From IMG/VR virus record IMGVR_UViG_3300032177_000028, positions 1 to 41,284 of that record: a stretch of DNA of 41,284 nt; one strand, 5' to 3'. Within the stretch, counting starts at the first letter, position 1. Each line of letters opens with the position of its first letter. The stretch comes from a virus. The position numbers were made by a program, and so were the translations under genes. A model generated the notes under the pieces. The model was not told where the DNA came from, did not search any database, and was given only the letters and a program-made list of their open reading frames with translations. Below are positions 8,409 to 16,426 of this stretch, in pieces.

Positions 8409-9473
8409 TTAAGTGAGGTAGTCCGTGGTCCTCTTATTAATCAAGGTCAAATATGGTCTGTGGAGGGTCATCCCCGTCGGCTCGGCCGCCGCTTCCTCCG
8501 CGATCAGTTCCACGCCCAGCTTGACGATGTCGTCAAACGACGCCTCCGGGCAGAGCATCCGCATCCTCGGGAAGTAGAGCGTCATCGCGTGGTAGACCGT
8601 CGCGGCCCCGGCCAGCACCTTGCCCAAGAACTTGATGCCGATCTTCTGCGTCACCTCGGAGATGGCCACGGCCAGGAACAGTTTGTTGACCGCATCCATG
8701 TGGGCGAACGAGAGTTTGACCCGGATGTCCGGGTAACCGCCCTCGGCCGGTTCCTGGATGTCGAGGAGCCCCGCCGCCACGACGCCGTCGTAGCCGGTGC
8801 GCTTGTAGGTGACCTCGACGCCTGAGGCCTCGAGCTTCGTCGTCGCCAGAACGTCCGTCGCCACGGCCTCGCCGTTCATGTAGACGCTCATGTCGCCGAA
8901 CATCACCCGGCCCATCGCGCCGCGGTCGTCGTAGGTCAGCGCGTCCATCTGCGTCAGGGTGTTGACGGCCGAGTCGTCGATGACCCGCGTGCCGCGCAAC
9001 TTCATCTCCGACTGGACGAACCCGCCCTCCGACGCCTTGAGCGACCACTCCATGCCCTTCGCCGACGGACACTCCCAGATGATCCCGGGCAACTCCACGG
9101 CCACGGTTGCGAACTTGTTCCAGTTGGAGTCGGCCCATTGGAACGTGTGCGTCTGCGCCGTGGTGTCGGTCACCGCCGGTGCGCCCGCCGTACCGAAGAA
9201 CTGGGCGATGAGCATCCCGAGCATCCCCGGCGAGTAGAGCATGTCCGTTCCGATGGTGAAGTCTACGGGCTTGTAGACGTCGAGTTGCCCGCTGAACGGG
9301 AGCGGGTTGTCGATCTCGGCCGCGACGAGCGTGTCGCGGGAGGGGTTGAATCCCGAGATCGTCTTGCAGTTGAGTCCGTAGGTTGCGCCGAGTGCCACGG
9401 CGGTGCGCCAGACGGCGGCCTTGCGCGCGCCCGCTGCCAAAAATCTGCGCTCAGGTCCGGTCGGCGTAGCCAC
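8409..9473 (-). CDS. Major tail (tube) protein
   Basis: The 354-residue protein lies directly upstream of the tail chaperone pair, the conserved place of the tube subunit. It is beta-rich, with no membrane segment or signal, and contains GMEWSLKASEGGFVQSEMKL and YPDIRVKLSFAHMDAV, patterns I associate with long tail-tube proteins. Such proteins form hexameric rings that stack into the tail tube. The start is GTG with GGAGG 6-7 nt upstream. Assignment is by position and general similarity. Confidence 0.85.
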   Translation of the reverse strand: MATPTGPERRFLAAGARKAAVWRTAVALGATYGLNCKTISGFNPSRDTLVAAEIDNPLPFSGQLDVYKPVDFTIGTDMLYSPGMLGMLIAQFFGTAGAPAVTDTTAQTHTFQWADSNWNKFATVAVELPGIIWECPSAKGMEWSLKASEGGFVQSEMKLRGTRVIDDSAVNTLTQMDALTYDDRGAMGRVMFGDMSVYMNGEAVATDVLATTKLEASGVEVTYKRTGYDGVVAAGLLDIQEPAEGGYPDIRVKLSFAHMDAVNKLFLAVAISEVTQKIGIKFLGKVLAGAATVYHAMTLYFPRMRMLCPEASFDDIVKLGVELIAEEAAAEPTGMTLHRPYLTLINKRTTDYLT

Positions 9474-9524
9474 GGTTTTCCTCCATCGTTATTTTTTTCA
9501 TGTTAACCTCCATAAATTGCTTTG

Positions 9525-9806
9525 CTATCTGACACAGACGCGCATCACGTCCGGCGTAACCATCCCGTCCGAGCGGGTCCAGACGAAGAGAACGAAGTAG
9601 TCCGTACCAGCGACGCCGCCGGAGGCCCATGCCCAGACGCCTTGACCGTCCGCATCGACATGCCCGCCGTCCACCGTGAGTCCGGCGGGGAGCGAGGTCA
9701 CGACAACGCCCGTGATAAGTAGGGAGTTCAAGTCCTCGCCGTGATAGCGGAACCCGATGGGCCAGTTGGCCCCGACGGGCTTGGTAATCGCCCCTGTTTC
9801 TACCAT
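9525..9806 (-). CDS. Hypothetical small virion protein
   Basis: A 93-residue protein, probably of beta-sandwich type (PAGLTVDGGHVDADGQGVWA), with GGAGG upstream of the ATG. It follows the stop of the adhesin gene by one base and precedes the tube gene, so it is probably co-translated with the structural set. The pattern recalls small Ig-like tail or head decorations, but no family was recognised. Confidence 0.65.
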   Translation of the reverse strand: MVETGAITKPVGANWPIGFRYHGEDLNSLLITGVVVTSLPAGLTVDGGHVDADGQGVWAWASGGVAGTDYFVLFVWTRSDGMVTPDVMRVCVR

Positions 9807-9807
9807 G

Positions 9808-12141
9808 TCAATGCCTCCTGCGGTGGACGTCGAGAATCCGCTTGCGTGGTGTGGCCCCCAAGATTCGCCTGCGGGGGTGGACGTCGAGATAGATCGGAGA
9901 AGCAGACAGGCAGGATAAGAATCCGGTGGACGTTACGGCGGAAACTCCAGTAAGCGGGAGAACGAGGTCGCCCGCAACGAAACTGTCCAGGTGGCCGGCC
10001 ACTCCTGCCGCCTCAACCCCGGACACGCCCACGGAGTGCGCCTGGATGACGCTCCCGATCCCGGCCGTCGCCGGGTTGCCGCTAATCGGCGGGGCGGCGT
10101 TCGGGGAGACGATGCCTGCCGCGCCCGCGGCCTCCACCCCCGTGATGGGGACGGTGACCATGTTCCAGCCGCCGACCTCGCCCGATCCCGAGACGCCGTC
10201 CAGCGCGACGCTTCTGCTTTGGACGACGTCGCCAGCGGCCGCCGTCGCCACGTTGCCCGTGATGGGCGGTGAGACGTTGGGCGTGACCGAGCCGACCTCG
10301 CCCGTTGCCGCCTCGCCTCCGCCCACGATGAAGATGAAGTCGCCCACCGCGCCGGCCCCGGCCACTCCCGTAAGCGGCAGGGTGATATCGCTTGCGGCAA
10401 CGGCGGTGAGCGTTCCGACCGCGCCCGTGCCGGAGACGCCGGACAGAGGATAAGCGGGGCCAGCCGCAACACCCGTGAGGGGAATGGTGATGTCCGTCCC
10501 TACTCCGACCTCGGCGGTGACGGTGCCGACCGCGCCGGTGGCGGTGTTCCCAGTTAGGGCGAAGGTTTCGCCCGGAACGGAGGTTCCAACGCCCGCTGTT
10601 CCTTCGTTCCCCGTGACGGGCATGTCGGTCGCGCCCCTCGCCACCGTTCCGACCGCGCCCGTGGCCGCGATCCCGGCGGCGACCATCGCCATCTCCGGGG
10701 ACATCGTTCCGGGGGATGCCGTCGCCTCGATGCCGGACAGGGCCATGCTCCTCGAGGGCGCGAGATCCCCCACCGCCCCTGTCCCAACAAGCCCCGCGAG
10801 GGCCAGGGCGAGACTCAGGAGGAGGGTGCCGACCGATGCCGTACCCGACACTCCGGTGATTCCGGTCGAAACGTCCAGGCCCGTCGTGAACTCCACGTCG
10901 CTCCCATAACTCGTCCCGATTGTGTTGGTGGCCCAGGCGCGGACGTGATACACCGTGTTCGGAGACAGACTCGTCAGCGAACTGGCGAAGACGCCCTCCC
11001 CGCTTGAGTCGTGGGTATGACTATCCGAGATCGTCGGGTTGGCCGAGGTTGACCAGCAAACGCCCCGGTCTGTGACCGCATCGCCGCCATCGTCCGTGAC
11101 GTTCCCGCCGCTCGAGGCGGTTATCGGCGTTATGGCGGTGATCGCGGTCGTGGTGACGGTAGGAGCGACGGCGGATGCCACATACTCATGCGGCCCAACG
11201 TCCCATGCCGCTCCCCTGGCCGTCCCGTCAATGTCGTCGGAGAAAATGGACGACCCGGCCATGCCGCCCGCCCCGATGAGTGCGACCCCTGCCTTGAGCG
11301 TGAAGTCTCCGTTGGCCGCATCGGTGAAGATGTTGGGCCATGCCGCCCCGCCCGTCGTTCCTTCGGCTACGTTGTTCGTCCCGTCGTTGTCGTCAGAGGC
11401 GCAATAGTCAACTGTTTCCGTAGCACTCGCCACGTCAAAATCGTCAGAGTTGTTGAACGAAACGCAATCATAAAAATTGGCTATCCCAGTGTACGCCCTG
11501 AATCCGACGCGGTTGCCATAGGAGAGGCAGTTGTAATAGTTGATGGTACTGCCGCTTAACCCGAATGGCGTATGCGTGCTGTCGTATCCTGGGGAGAACC
11601 CTGTGCCGATACAATTCCAGATAGTCGCGGCAATCTGAGCACCGCCACCCGAAATTCCGTTCTGTATATAGGTATCGTTCGCCGCGCCCTTCAAGCGGAG
11701 ATTGCTGAGCCGGATATCGCTTTCCGTGGCGACATTTTGGATGACAAGAACATCTTGATAACTAGCCGTAACCGTGGGGACGGTCATCTGCAACCCATCT
11801 ACACGAACGTGGTCGCCCCCGGCAGAGAACCAATCTATCGTCATGGCGACGGCGTTGGGGACGGAGAGAATGTACCGCCCCGTATCCCACGCAGACGCCT
11901 TGGCCCGGTTAGCCGCGTCTGTATAAATGCGAAGGTAATGGGTTGCGTCTGTAATGAAGTAATGGATATTTACCGCCGTTGTGTCCGGTGCGCTTGTCCA
12001 GTCCCCGCCTATCTCTATCTCCGCATAGACATCCGCAGAAACGAGGTCATTGTGGGTCGCCTCGATATGGTTAAAGGCCGCCGATAACGAAGTGAAGTCA
12101 CCCCCGCTAGGTTTGACTGTATGCAAAAGGCGTGAGGCCAT
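9808..12141 (-). CDS. Large modular adhesin: beta-helix, FN3-like domain and GTGAVG repeats
   Basis: The 777-residue protein has three parts. Residues 1-330 look like a right-handed parallel beta-helix (short Asn/Gly-rich rungs, NYYNCLSYGNRVGF). Residues about 331-425 form a fibronectin-III/Fib-succ-like domain (GGNVTDDGGDAVTDRGVCW, TVYHVRAWATN). Residues about 425-755 hold about 15 repeats of roughly 20 residues with consensus LTGV.ATGAVGTV. The tail is very basic (PRRRILGATPRKRILDVH). No signal peptide is seen. A surface-binding or depolymerising virion protein is likely. It sits among head-tail genes, not after the tail tip. The FN3 part resembles bacterial extracellular proteins, suggesting host origin. 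Confidence 0.82.
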   Translation of the reverse strand: MASRLLHTVKPSGGDFTSLSAAFNHIEATHNDLVSADVYAEIEIGGDWTSAPDTTAVNIHYFITDATHYLRIYTDAANRAKASAWDTGRYILSVPNAVAMTIDWFSAGGDHVRVDGLQMTVPTVTASYQDVLVIQNVATESDIRLSNLRLKGAANDTYIQNGISGGGAQIAATIWNCIGTGFSPGYDSTHTPFGLSGSTINYYNCLSYGNRVGFRAYTGIANFYDCVSFNNSDDFDVASATETVDYCASDDNDGTNNVAEGTTGGAAWPNIFTDAANGDFTLKAGVALIGAGGMAGSSIFSDDIDGTARGAAWDVGPHEYVASAVAPTVTTTAITAITPITASSGGNVTDDGGDAVTDRGVCWSTSANPTISDSHTHDSSGEGVFASSLTSLSPNTVYHVRAWATNTIGTSYGSDVEFTTGLDVSTGITGVSGTASVGTLLLSLALALAGLVGTGAVGDLAPSRSMALSGIEATASPGTMSPEMAMVAAGIAATGAVGTVARGATDMPVTGNEGTAGVGTSVPGETFALTGNTATGAVGTVTAEVGVGTDITIPLTGVAAGPAYPLSGVSGTGAVGTLTAVAASDITLPLTGVAGAGAVGDFIFIVGGGEAATGEVGSVTPNVSPPITGNVATAAAGDVVQSRSVALDGVSGSGEVGGWNMVTVPITGVEAAGAAGIVSPNAAPPISGNPATAGIGSVIQAHSVGVSGVEAAGVAGHLDSFVAGDLVLPLTGVSAVTSTGFLSCLSASPIYLDVHPRRRILGATPRKRILDVHRRRH
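9877..10872 (-). repeat. GTGAVG-type coding repeat array
   Basis: About 15 imperfect units of 54-70 bases encode LTGV-x-ATGAVGTV-like peptides. The DNA units differ at many synonymous sites, so the array is old or selected at protein level. Two related units occur at the N-terminus of the next gene upstream (12151-14025), suggesting a shared structural motif that docks both proteins to the particle. Confidence 0.8.
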
Positions 12142-12150
12142 TGTGTTCTC

Positions 12151-14025
12151 CTATGCCCCCGGCGCATCTGCGAATAGGTCCGAGAGAGTTCCCGAGATAA
12201 CGAAGTTGTCCCATCGCCTCTTGGCCGGGGTGTCGTTCACCATCGTTCCGAGGTCGGGGCCAATAGCAGGCCAGGCGAGCGAGCCGAACCATGCGGGCTT
12301 CGATGAATAGAGCAGACTGTCTGGAATGGAATGGGAAACTATTGAACCATCCCATACCGGAGCGTGGTTAAAGTAGTCATAGTTCCCGTGCCGAAAAACC
12401 GTTCCCGGAACGTTCATATCAGGATTCCCGCCCGTGTAATATGAACAACCAATCCCGAGCGAGGTGTAGTCGAATCCGAATCCATAGATTTTCCCATTGG
12501 AATCCCATGAAGCCCGGTCATAAACCTCATAGGCGGTCGGCGTCCACGATGAATCGCCAAGAACGTTCCCGACGCAAGAGAAATAGTAACTCCACCTGTC
12601 GAGCGTTATCGGCATCCGCAACCATGTGTCACCCGGTCTTCCTGGGCTGACGCTATGGAAGTTGTTGCGGAATATCATTTCGTGAGACATGCTCCCGTGA
12701 TACCCGTCGGCCATGAATTGGTTACAGATGTTCCCCTCAATGAGATTCATGCACCCGTGTCCAGCATGGTGAAGGATGGCGGGCGTCTGCCCCGGCCCCC
12801 CGACAGACCTGCCCAAGTCAACGGACAGGTTATAGGCGATGGCGCACGCCTGGGTCGCGTTGGATTGCGTGATCGAGGCTATCCGATAGGCGATGGTGTC
12901 AACGAGCAGGCAGTTGGAGCTGAAAAAGTCGAAGCACACCCCCTGACCGTCCGCCTGGTCGGGGAACCCCACGCAATCGTGGATATAGCAACGCCGGACC
13001 TCGCATTGGAATCCGTTTATTAGCCCGATGAACCCGGTGTCTCCGCCCGAGTAGTTCTTGATTTCAACGTCCTTGACCCAACATCTGTCTTGGCTATATC
13101 CGTATATAGCATGGTCCCCGCCAGATGCACTATGCCCGTCTATCGTTAGGTTCTCTATCCCGCACAGGGAAACCTTGGAGCTTGAGTCGGGTGGGTATGC
13201 CTTGATGTTCGTCGTCGAGAACGAGAGCGGGATGGGCGTGGCGAGGTTGATGGTATTCCCAGAAACGCTCGTGATGCGGGACGTGTAGGTGAAATTCCTG
13301 CCGGGGAACGTGGCGGTCGTGGCGTACATTGTAGGCAGATAGGTTTCGTTCGTCCTGAGATAAACCCCAATATCGGTTGCGAACTTATCGTGGCTATTGT
13401 CCTCGACAATCATCACCAGGTTCCCCGCCGCGAACGTGGCCCCCGGCGCGGTAGCGAGGACTATCGCCGTGGACCCCTTGATGTATCCACTACTGACGAC
13501 CCTGGCGTTTGAGTCCGAATAATACGAGTCGGCGAATCTGATAAAATTCCCGGTGGAGGACGGGCGAAGGATGGTCTGCCCCGGCCCCGCTCCCCTCAAG
13601 GTTTTCCCACTGACCGCTGGGAATGTCACGTTCCCGAGCGAGTACGTCCCAGGATAGAGATAAACCGTTTGGTCGGCGGGGCAGTTCGTCAGGGCTGTCG
13701 TTATCTGCGCCGCCGTGACGCTCTGGGTATATGACGGGGCCTGGCCCGCGAGGCCAAGCGTCGTGTAGATCGTCGTCCTCGCCGGGATGCCGCCGGGGAT
13801 GCCGCAGTATTGAGGCCAAGGGTGGAGGCGGGAGGCATTATCGACGAGGAGCCAGTCGTACATACCCGCCGTCACGTAGGCAACAGTGCCAACCAAACCC
13901 GTCCCTAGAGTCCCAGTCAGGTCAACGAACTTGCGCTGACCGAACCACCCAGACAGGGACACGGTCCGGGCAGGACTCACCGTCCCAGCCGAAACGGATC
14001 CTGGTGCTCCGGTAATGCCTGGCAT
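12151..14025 (-). CDS. Beta-helix tailspike-like protein (pectate-lyase fold)
   Basis: The 624-residue protein starts with two GTGAVG-like units (PGSVSAGTV, GTLGTGLVGTV; residues about 5-50). A pectate-lyase-3-type beta-helix follows (about 100-480), with the diagnostic VSGKTLRGAGPGQTIL turn and many rungs of short hydrophobic strands and Asn/Gly turns (DVEIKNYSGGDTGFIGLING). The C-terminus (about 500-624) is aromatic and Gly-rich. Such folds in phages are usually capsule or O-antigen depolymerases or receptor binders. Catalytic residues cannot be assigned by eye. TAGGAGAT precedes the ATG, and the gene is 9 nt upstream of the modular adhesin with which it shares its N-terminal motif. Confidence 0.85.
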   Translation of the reverse strand: MPGITGAPGSVSAGTVSPARTVSLSGWFGQRKFVDLTGTLGTGLVGTVAYVTAGMYDWLLVDNASRLHPWPQYCGIPGGIPARTTIYTTLGLAGQAPSYTQSVTAAQITTALTNCPADQTVYLYPGTYSLGNVTFPAVSGKTLRGAGPGQTILRPSSTGNFIRFADSYYSDSNARVVSSGYIKGSTAIVLATAPGATFAAGNLVMIVEDNSHDKFATDIGVYLRTNETYLPTMYATTATFPGRNFTYTSRITSVSGNTINLATPIPLSFSTTNIKAYPPDSSSKVSLCGIENLTIDGHSASGGDHAIYGYSQDRCWVKDVEIKNYSGGDTGFIGLINGFQCEVRRCYIHDCVGFPDQADGQGVCFDFFSSNCLLVDTIAYRIASITQSNATQACAIAYNLSVDLGRSVGGPGQTPAILHHAGHGCMNLIEGNICNQFMADGYHGSMSHEMIFRNNFHSVSPGRPGDTWLRMPITLDRWSYYFSCVGNVLGDSSWTPTAYEVYDRASWDSNGKIYGFGFDYTSLGIGCSYYTGGNPDMNVPGTVFRHGNYDYFNHAPVWDGSIVSHSIPDSLLYSSKPAWFGSLAWPAIGPDLGTMVNDTPAKRRWDNFVISGTLSDLFADAPGA

Positions 14026-14035
14026 GGATTATCTC

Positions 14036-14410
14036 CTATACGCCAACCCCCCTGAGTCGGAGCGGTAGTATCGTGCCCTCCGGTATCGCCCCAGTCGGTA
14101 TGCTGATCGTCGCCGTTCCCGTTGGCGGGATGGACGACGGCGTGATTGTGGCCACGACTCCGGGAGGAAGCCCCAGGAGGGACAGCGACAACGGAGAATC
14201 GTAGCCGCCCCGGGCTGTGGCCGTTACCGTTAAAACGGCCAGATCGCCCTTAACAACCCGCAGAGCCAGCGTATCAAGCGTGAGAAACCAGCCCGGCGGG
14301 GCGACAACCTCCAGCGTGAAGTCAATAAATTGTTCGGACATCTCTGCTCCTCCCGGCTCGTAGTACGTGACGGCTTGGACCCCGGACAAGGCCCTCGTCA
14401 AGTCGGCCAT
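14036..14410 (-). CDS. Small Ig-like virion protein
   Basis: The 124-residue protein has an Ig-like C-terminal half: GDLAVLTVTATARGGYDSPL, then LLGLPPGVVATITPSSIPP and GTATISI. These alternating strands and a PPG turn are typical of bacterial and phage Ig-like domains. GAGGAG lies upstream of the ATG. It precedes the tailspike gene and may be an adaptor or decoration protein. The exact role is unknown. Confidence 0.7.
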   Translation of the reverse strand: MADLTRALSGVQAVTYYEPGGAEMSEQFIDFTLEVVAPPGWFLTLDTLALRVVKGDLAVLTVTATARGGYDSPLSLSLLGLPPGVVATITPSSIPPTGTATISIPTGAIPEGTILPLRLRGVGV

Positions 14411-14448
14411 CGGCGGCCTCCTCTATGCGTTCAGATCCAGGTCTGTCG

Positions 14449-14913
14449 TCACGCGATCCGGACCAGGCCGGTCGAGCTGTCGTTGGTCGGCATCGTCAGC
14501 GTGAAGGTGCCGGCGGTGATCGTCTGGGAGCCGAACGTGTGGACGCTCACGGCCTTGTTGCCCTGCGTCGAGTTGTAGATCATCACGCAGTCGAATGCCG
14601 TCGCCAGCGTGACGTTCGTGAAGACGATGCTCGCGGTCGGGGTCGAGAACGCCGTGGTTCCCGAGGTGTTCGGCGCGATCCAGTCCGGCGACCCGGTGAG
14701 GTCGACGCCCCCGGCCACGTAGTTCGCCCCGCTGACCTCGCCCGTCACCGTGTAGACCGTCGCGGCCGCGTCGATCGTGGCCGTGACCAGGTAGAGCGCG
14801 GCCTTGAACGAGTCGGGTGTCGTGCCCGCCCGAACGACAGAGGTCCCCAGGGCGTGGATGCCGTTGAGGATCTCCTTCTTGAAGCTAGTGCATAAACTTT
14901 GAGTATTCGCCAC
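14449..14913 (-). CDS. Virion structural protein (MANTQ family, unassigned)
   Basis: The 154-residue protein starts MANTQSLCTSFKKEILNGIH, a helical N-terminus I have seen in several phage structural proteins, followed by a beta-rich body. The start is GTG with AGGAGG 6-7 nt upstream; no ATG lies nearby. The ribosome site and first codons are imitated by the HNH gene just upstream (see the 14903 and 15465 repeats). It may be a head or tail decoration protein; the role is not established. Confidence 0.72.
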   Translation of the reverse strand: MANTQSLCTSFKKEILNGIHALGTSVVRAGTTPDSFKAALYLVTATIDAAATVYTVTGEVSGANYVAGGVDLTGSPDWIAPNTSGTTAFSTPTASIVFTNVTLATAFDCVMIYNSTQGNKAVSVHTFGSQTITAGTFTLTMPTNDSSTGLVRIA

Positions 14914-14926
14914 GTCAGCCTCCTAT
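14903..14926 (-). repeat. Junction repeat, right side of HNH gene (3' copy)
   Basis: This 24-base segment contains the HNH stop, the ribosome site and the start codon of the MANTQ gene. It matches 15465-15488 at 18 of 24 positions. The encoded ends also agree (SIGG-stop here, RIGG-stop there; MAN.Q starts in both). ATAGGAGG is a common ribosome-site motif in this genome, so part of the match may be convergent. Confidence 0.55.
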
Positions 14927-15475
14927 GCTGAGATATTCAACGAGTCGTCTTGCCGTATTCGGGTCATCGTTGGCCAACCCGACCAGGCGGTTACAGCGCG
15001 TGCAGAGAAGACCACGGACCTTTCCCGTCTTATGGTCGTGATCTACGTCGAACACACTACGCACGCGCTTTTTGTATTTACGGTTCCCGCTTTCGGGAGT
15101 CGTAGACCGACAGAGCGCGCAAGCTCCGCCCTGATCGGCCAAGATTCGGTTGTAATCCTCTACGGTAATCCCGTAGAGGCGTTTCAGTTTCGACGGCCAC
15201 GCAACGCGTCGATAAAAGGACAGGTCGCTGTTGTTTAGGATGTATTCGGCCTTGACCTTAGCGGCGTTACATGGTTTACAGTATCCGGCCAAATGACCGC
15301 CTCGCGGCCCCGACTGCCTGACCGTGAATTCACTACGCGATTTCACGATGCCGCACTTTCGGCACTTCTTTGACTGCCGCCCTGCGCCGCGTAATGCCAT
15401 CGGCTCATGGGTAGAATGAGCGCGGTAGTAGCCCCGCATATAGGCAGCCGTTTCCTCGCCCTGCGCATTGGCCAA
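14915..15475 (-). CDS. Free-standing HNH endonuclease, endonuclease VII type
   Basis: The 186-residue protein has two zinc-binding pairs (CRKCGIVKSRSEF near residue 38, CKPCNAAK near 66) and an endonuclease-VII-like core: CALCRSTT, then DVDHDHKTGKVRGLLCTRCN. The HDH triad and CxxC pairs needed for catalysis and zinc are present. Such genes are usually mobile homing elements that cut phage DNA lacking the insert. It interrupts the structural gene series. The TTG start at 15475 is preferred because AGGGGG lies 5-6 nt before it and the context copies the downstream gene's start; an ATG at 15439 is the alternative. Confidence 0.88.
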   Translation of the reverse strand: MANAQGEETAAYMRGYYRAHSTHEPMALRGAGRQSKKCRKCGIVKSRSEFTVRQSGPRGGHLAGYCKPCNAAKVKAEYILNNSDLSFYRRVAWPSKLKRLYGITVEDYNRILADQGGACALCRSTTPESGNRKYKKRVRSVFDVDHDHKTGKVRGLLCTRCNRLVGLANDDPNTARRLVEYLSIGG

Positions 15476-15488
15476 ATTAGCCCCCTAT
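15465..15488 (-). repeat. Junction repeat, left side of HNH gene (5' copy)
   Basis: It contains the stop codon of the 71-residue gene, the ribosome site and the TTG start of the HNH gene, and matches 14903-14926 at 18 of 24 positions. Together the pair brackets the HNH gene, as if the original stop-RBS-start junction had been duplicated when the HNH gene arrived. Confidence 0.55.
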
Positions 15489-15692
15489 CCTTGCCGCCTC
15501 GCCAAACATGGCGGGCATTTTCTTGAGTGTCACGTGGGCGGAGCGGTGGACGCGTAGATCGCCCAGCCAATACTCCGTCCAGGTCGTGTGCTCGTCCTCG
15601 TTGTCGACGACCCCGTCCTTCTTAACGAGCAGGGAGTCGTCCATCATGACGATGGGTTCCGCGTCTCCTAACTTGACTGGTATCAGCATCAT
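15477..15692 (-). CDS. Hypothetical 71-residue protein
   Basis: MMLIPVKLGDAEPIVMMDD..., acidic and soluble. The ATG at 15692 overlaps the upstream stop as ATGA and has AGGAGG directly before it; the second ATG (15689) has better spacing, so the start may be one codon later. It is conserved in position within the connector/tail-completion set but not recognised. Confidence 0.65.
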   Translation of the reverse strand: MMLIPVKLGDAEPIVMMDDSLLVKKDGVVDNEDEHTTWTEYWLGDLRVHRSAHVTLKKMPAMFGEAARIGG

Positions 15693-15880
15693 TCCTCCTT
15701 GGATTTTTTGGCCTTCGTGGCCCACTCGGCCGCGCCTGCGCGGACCCATTCCTCGACGATGCTCAGGTTGAATCCCGCGACGTCGTAGGACTCGCCCTGG
15801 ATGAGGTGCTTGCCGCCAGCCCCGTCCCGCGAGCGGGTGTAGGTGTCGCCGACGAGCCACGTGAATCTTTCTTTCGCCAT
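15689..15880 (-). CDS. Hypothetical 63-residue protein
   Basis: MAKERFTWLVGDTYTRSRDG..., ending in a Lys/Glu-rich tail. The ATG at 15880 has GAGGAGG 6-7 nt upstream; an in-frame ATG at 15937 overlaps the tail terminator stop as ATGA and would add 19 residues. The gene overlaps the next by the ATGA motif. No family was recognised; it resembles the small head-closure accessory proteins common in this position. Confidence 0.6.
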   Translation of the reverse strand: MAKERFTWLVGDTYTRSRDGAGGKHLIQGESYDVAGFNLSIVEEWVRAGAAEWATKAKKSKEE

Positions 15881-15933
15881 GTCTTGCCTCCTCGGGATTC
15901 CGCCAGGTTCTCCCACGACGTATTTGATGTCGG

Positions 15934-16425
15934 TCATAACTCGCCCCAGTCGCCCTCGATGACGACCACGACCCGCTGGTCGAAGTACCCGAACCCCCGG
16001 CCCTCGATCGCCAGGAATCCGCTATCCGCCTCGACGGTGTCGATGTCGCACTGGCAGGCGATGACGCCGAGGGAGGTTGCGCCCGCGCCCGACTTCGTGT
16101 CCTCGTTGATGGCCCGCTGGATGTCCCGCACGCAGCGCAGGAGCTTCGACACGCTCTCGCCTTGCTCGAGGTCCACCCATCCCTTGACGGAGACGGCGAG
16201 TGTCTGATGGTACTGATTGTCCCCGCACGGGATGGGCCGGTCCGAGGCCCCCTCGAAGGCGACCATGTAGTAGGGGAACTTGGTGATAGTCGAGTAGTGG
16301 GCGAACCCCTTGATGACGCCCCCGGGCGAGTAGAAATAGGCCGGGCCGCCGCCGATGACGTCGTTCAAAATCTCGACGATGCGGTCGATGACCTGGAGCG
16401 ATTTGGGGTCGGTAGGCCAGGCCAT
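15934..16425 (-). CDS. Tail terminator / tail completion protein
   Basis: The 163-residue protein (MAWPTDPKSLQVIDRIVEIL...) has an N-terminal helix and alternating strands, with LAVSVKGWVDLEQGESVSKL in the middle. Size, pattern and position after the gp10-like protein fit the tail terminator (gpU-like) that caps the tail tube and joins it to the head. The ATG at 16425 has GGAGG 7-8 nt upstream, which rules out a longer, arginine-rich N-terminus. Homology is inferred from order. Confidence 0.75.
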   Translation of the reverse strand: MAWPTDPKSLQVIDRIVEILNDVIGGGPAYFYSPGGVIKGFAHYSTITKFPYYMVAFEGASDRPIPCGDNQYHQTLAVSVKGWVDLEQGESVSKLLRCVRDIQRAINEDTKSGAGATSLGVIACQCDIDTVEADSGFLAIEGRGFGYFDQRVVVVIEGDWGEL

Positions 16426-16426
16426 G

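Noticed and set aside
9808-14025. Diversity-generating retroelement acting on the adhesins
   Set aside because: No reverse transcriptase gene and no paired template/variable repeat with adenine-specific differences were seen.
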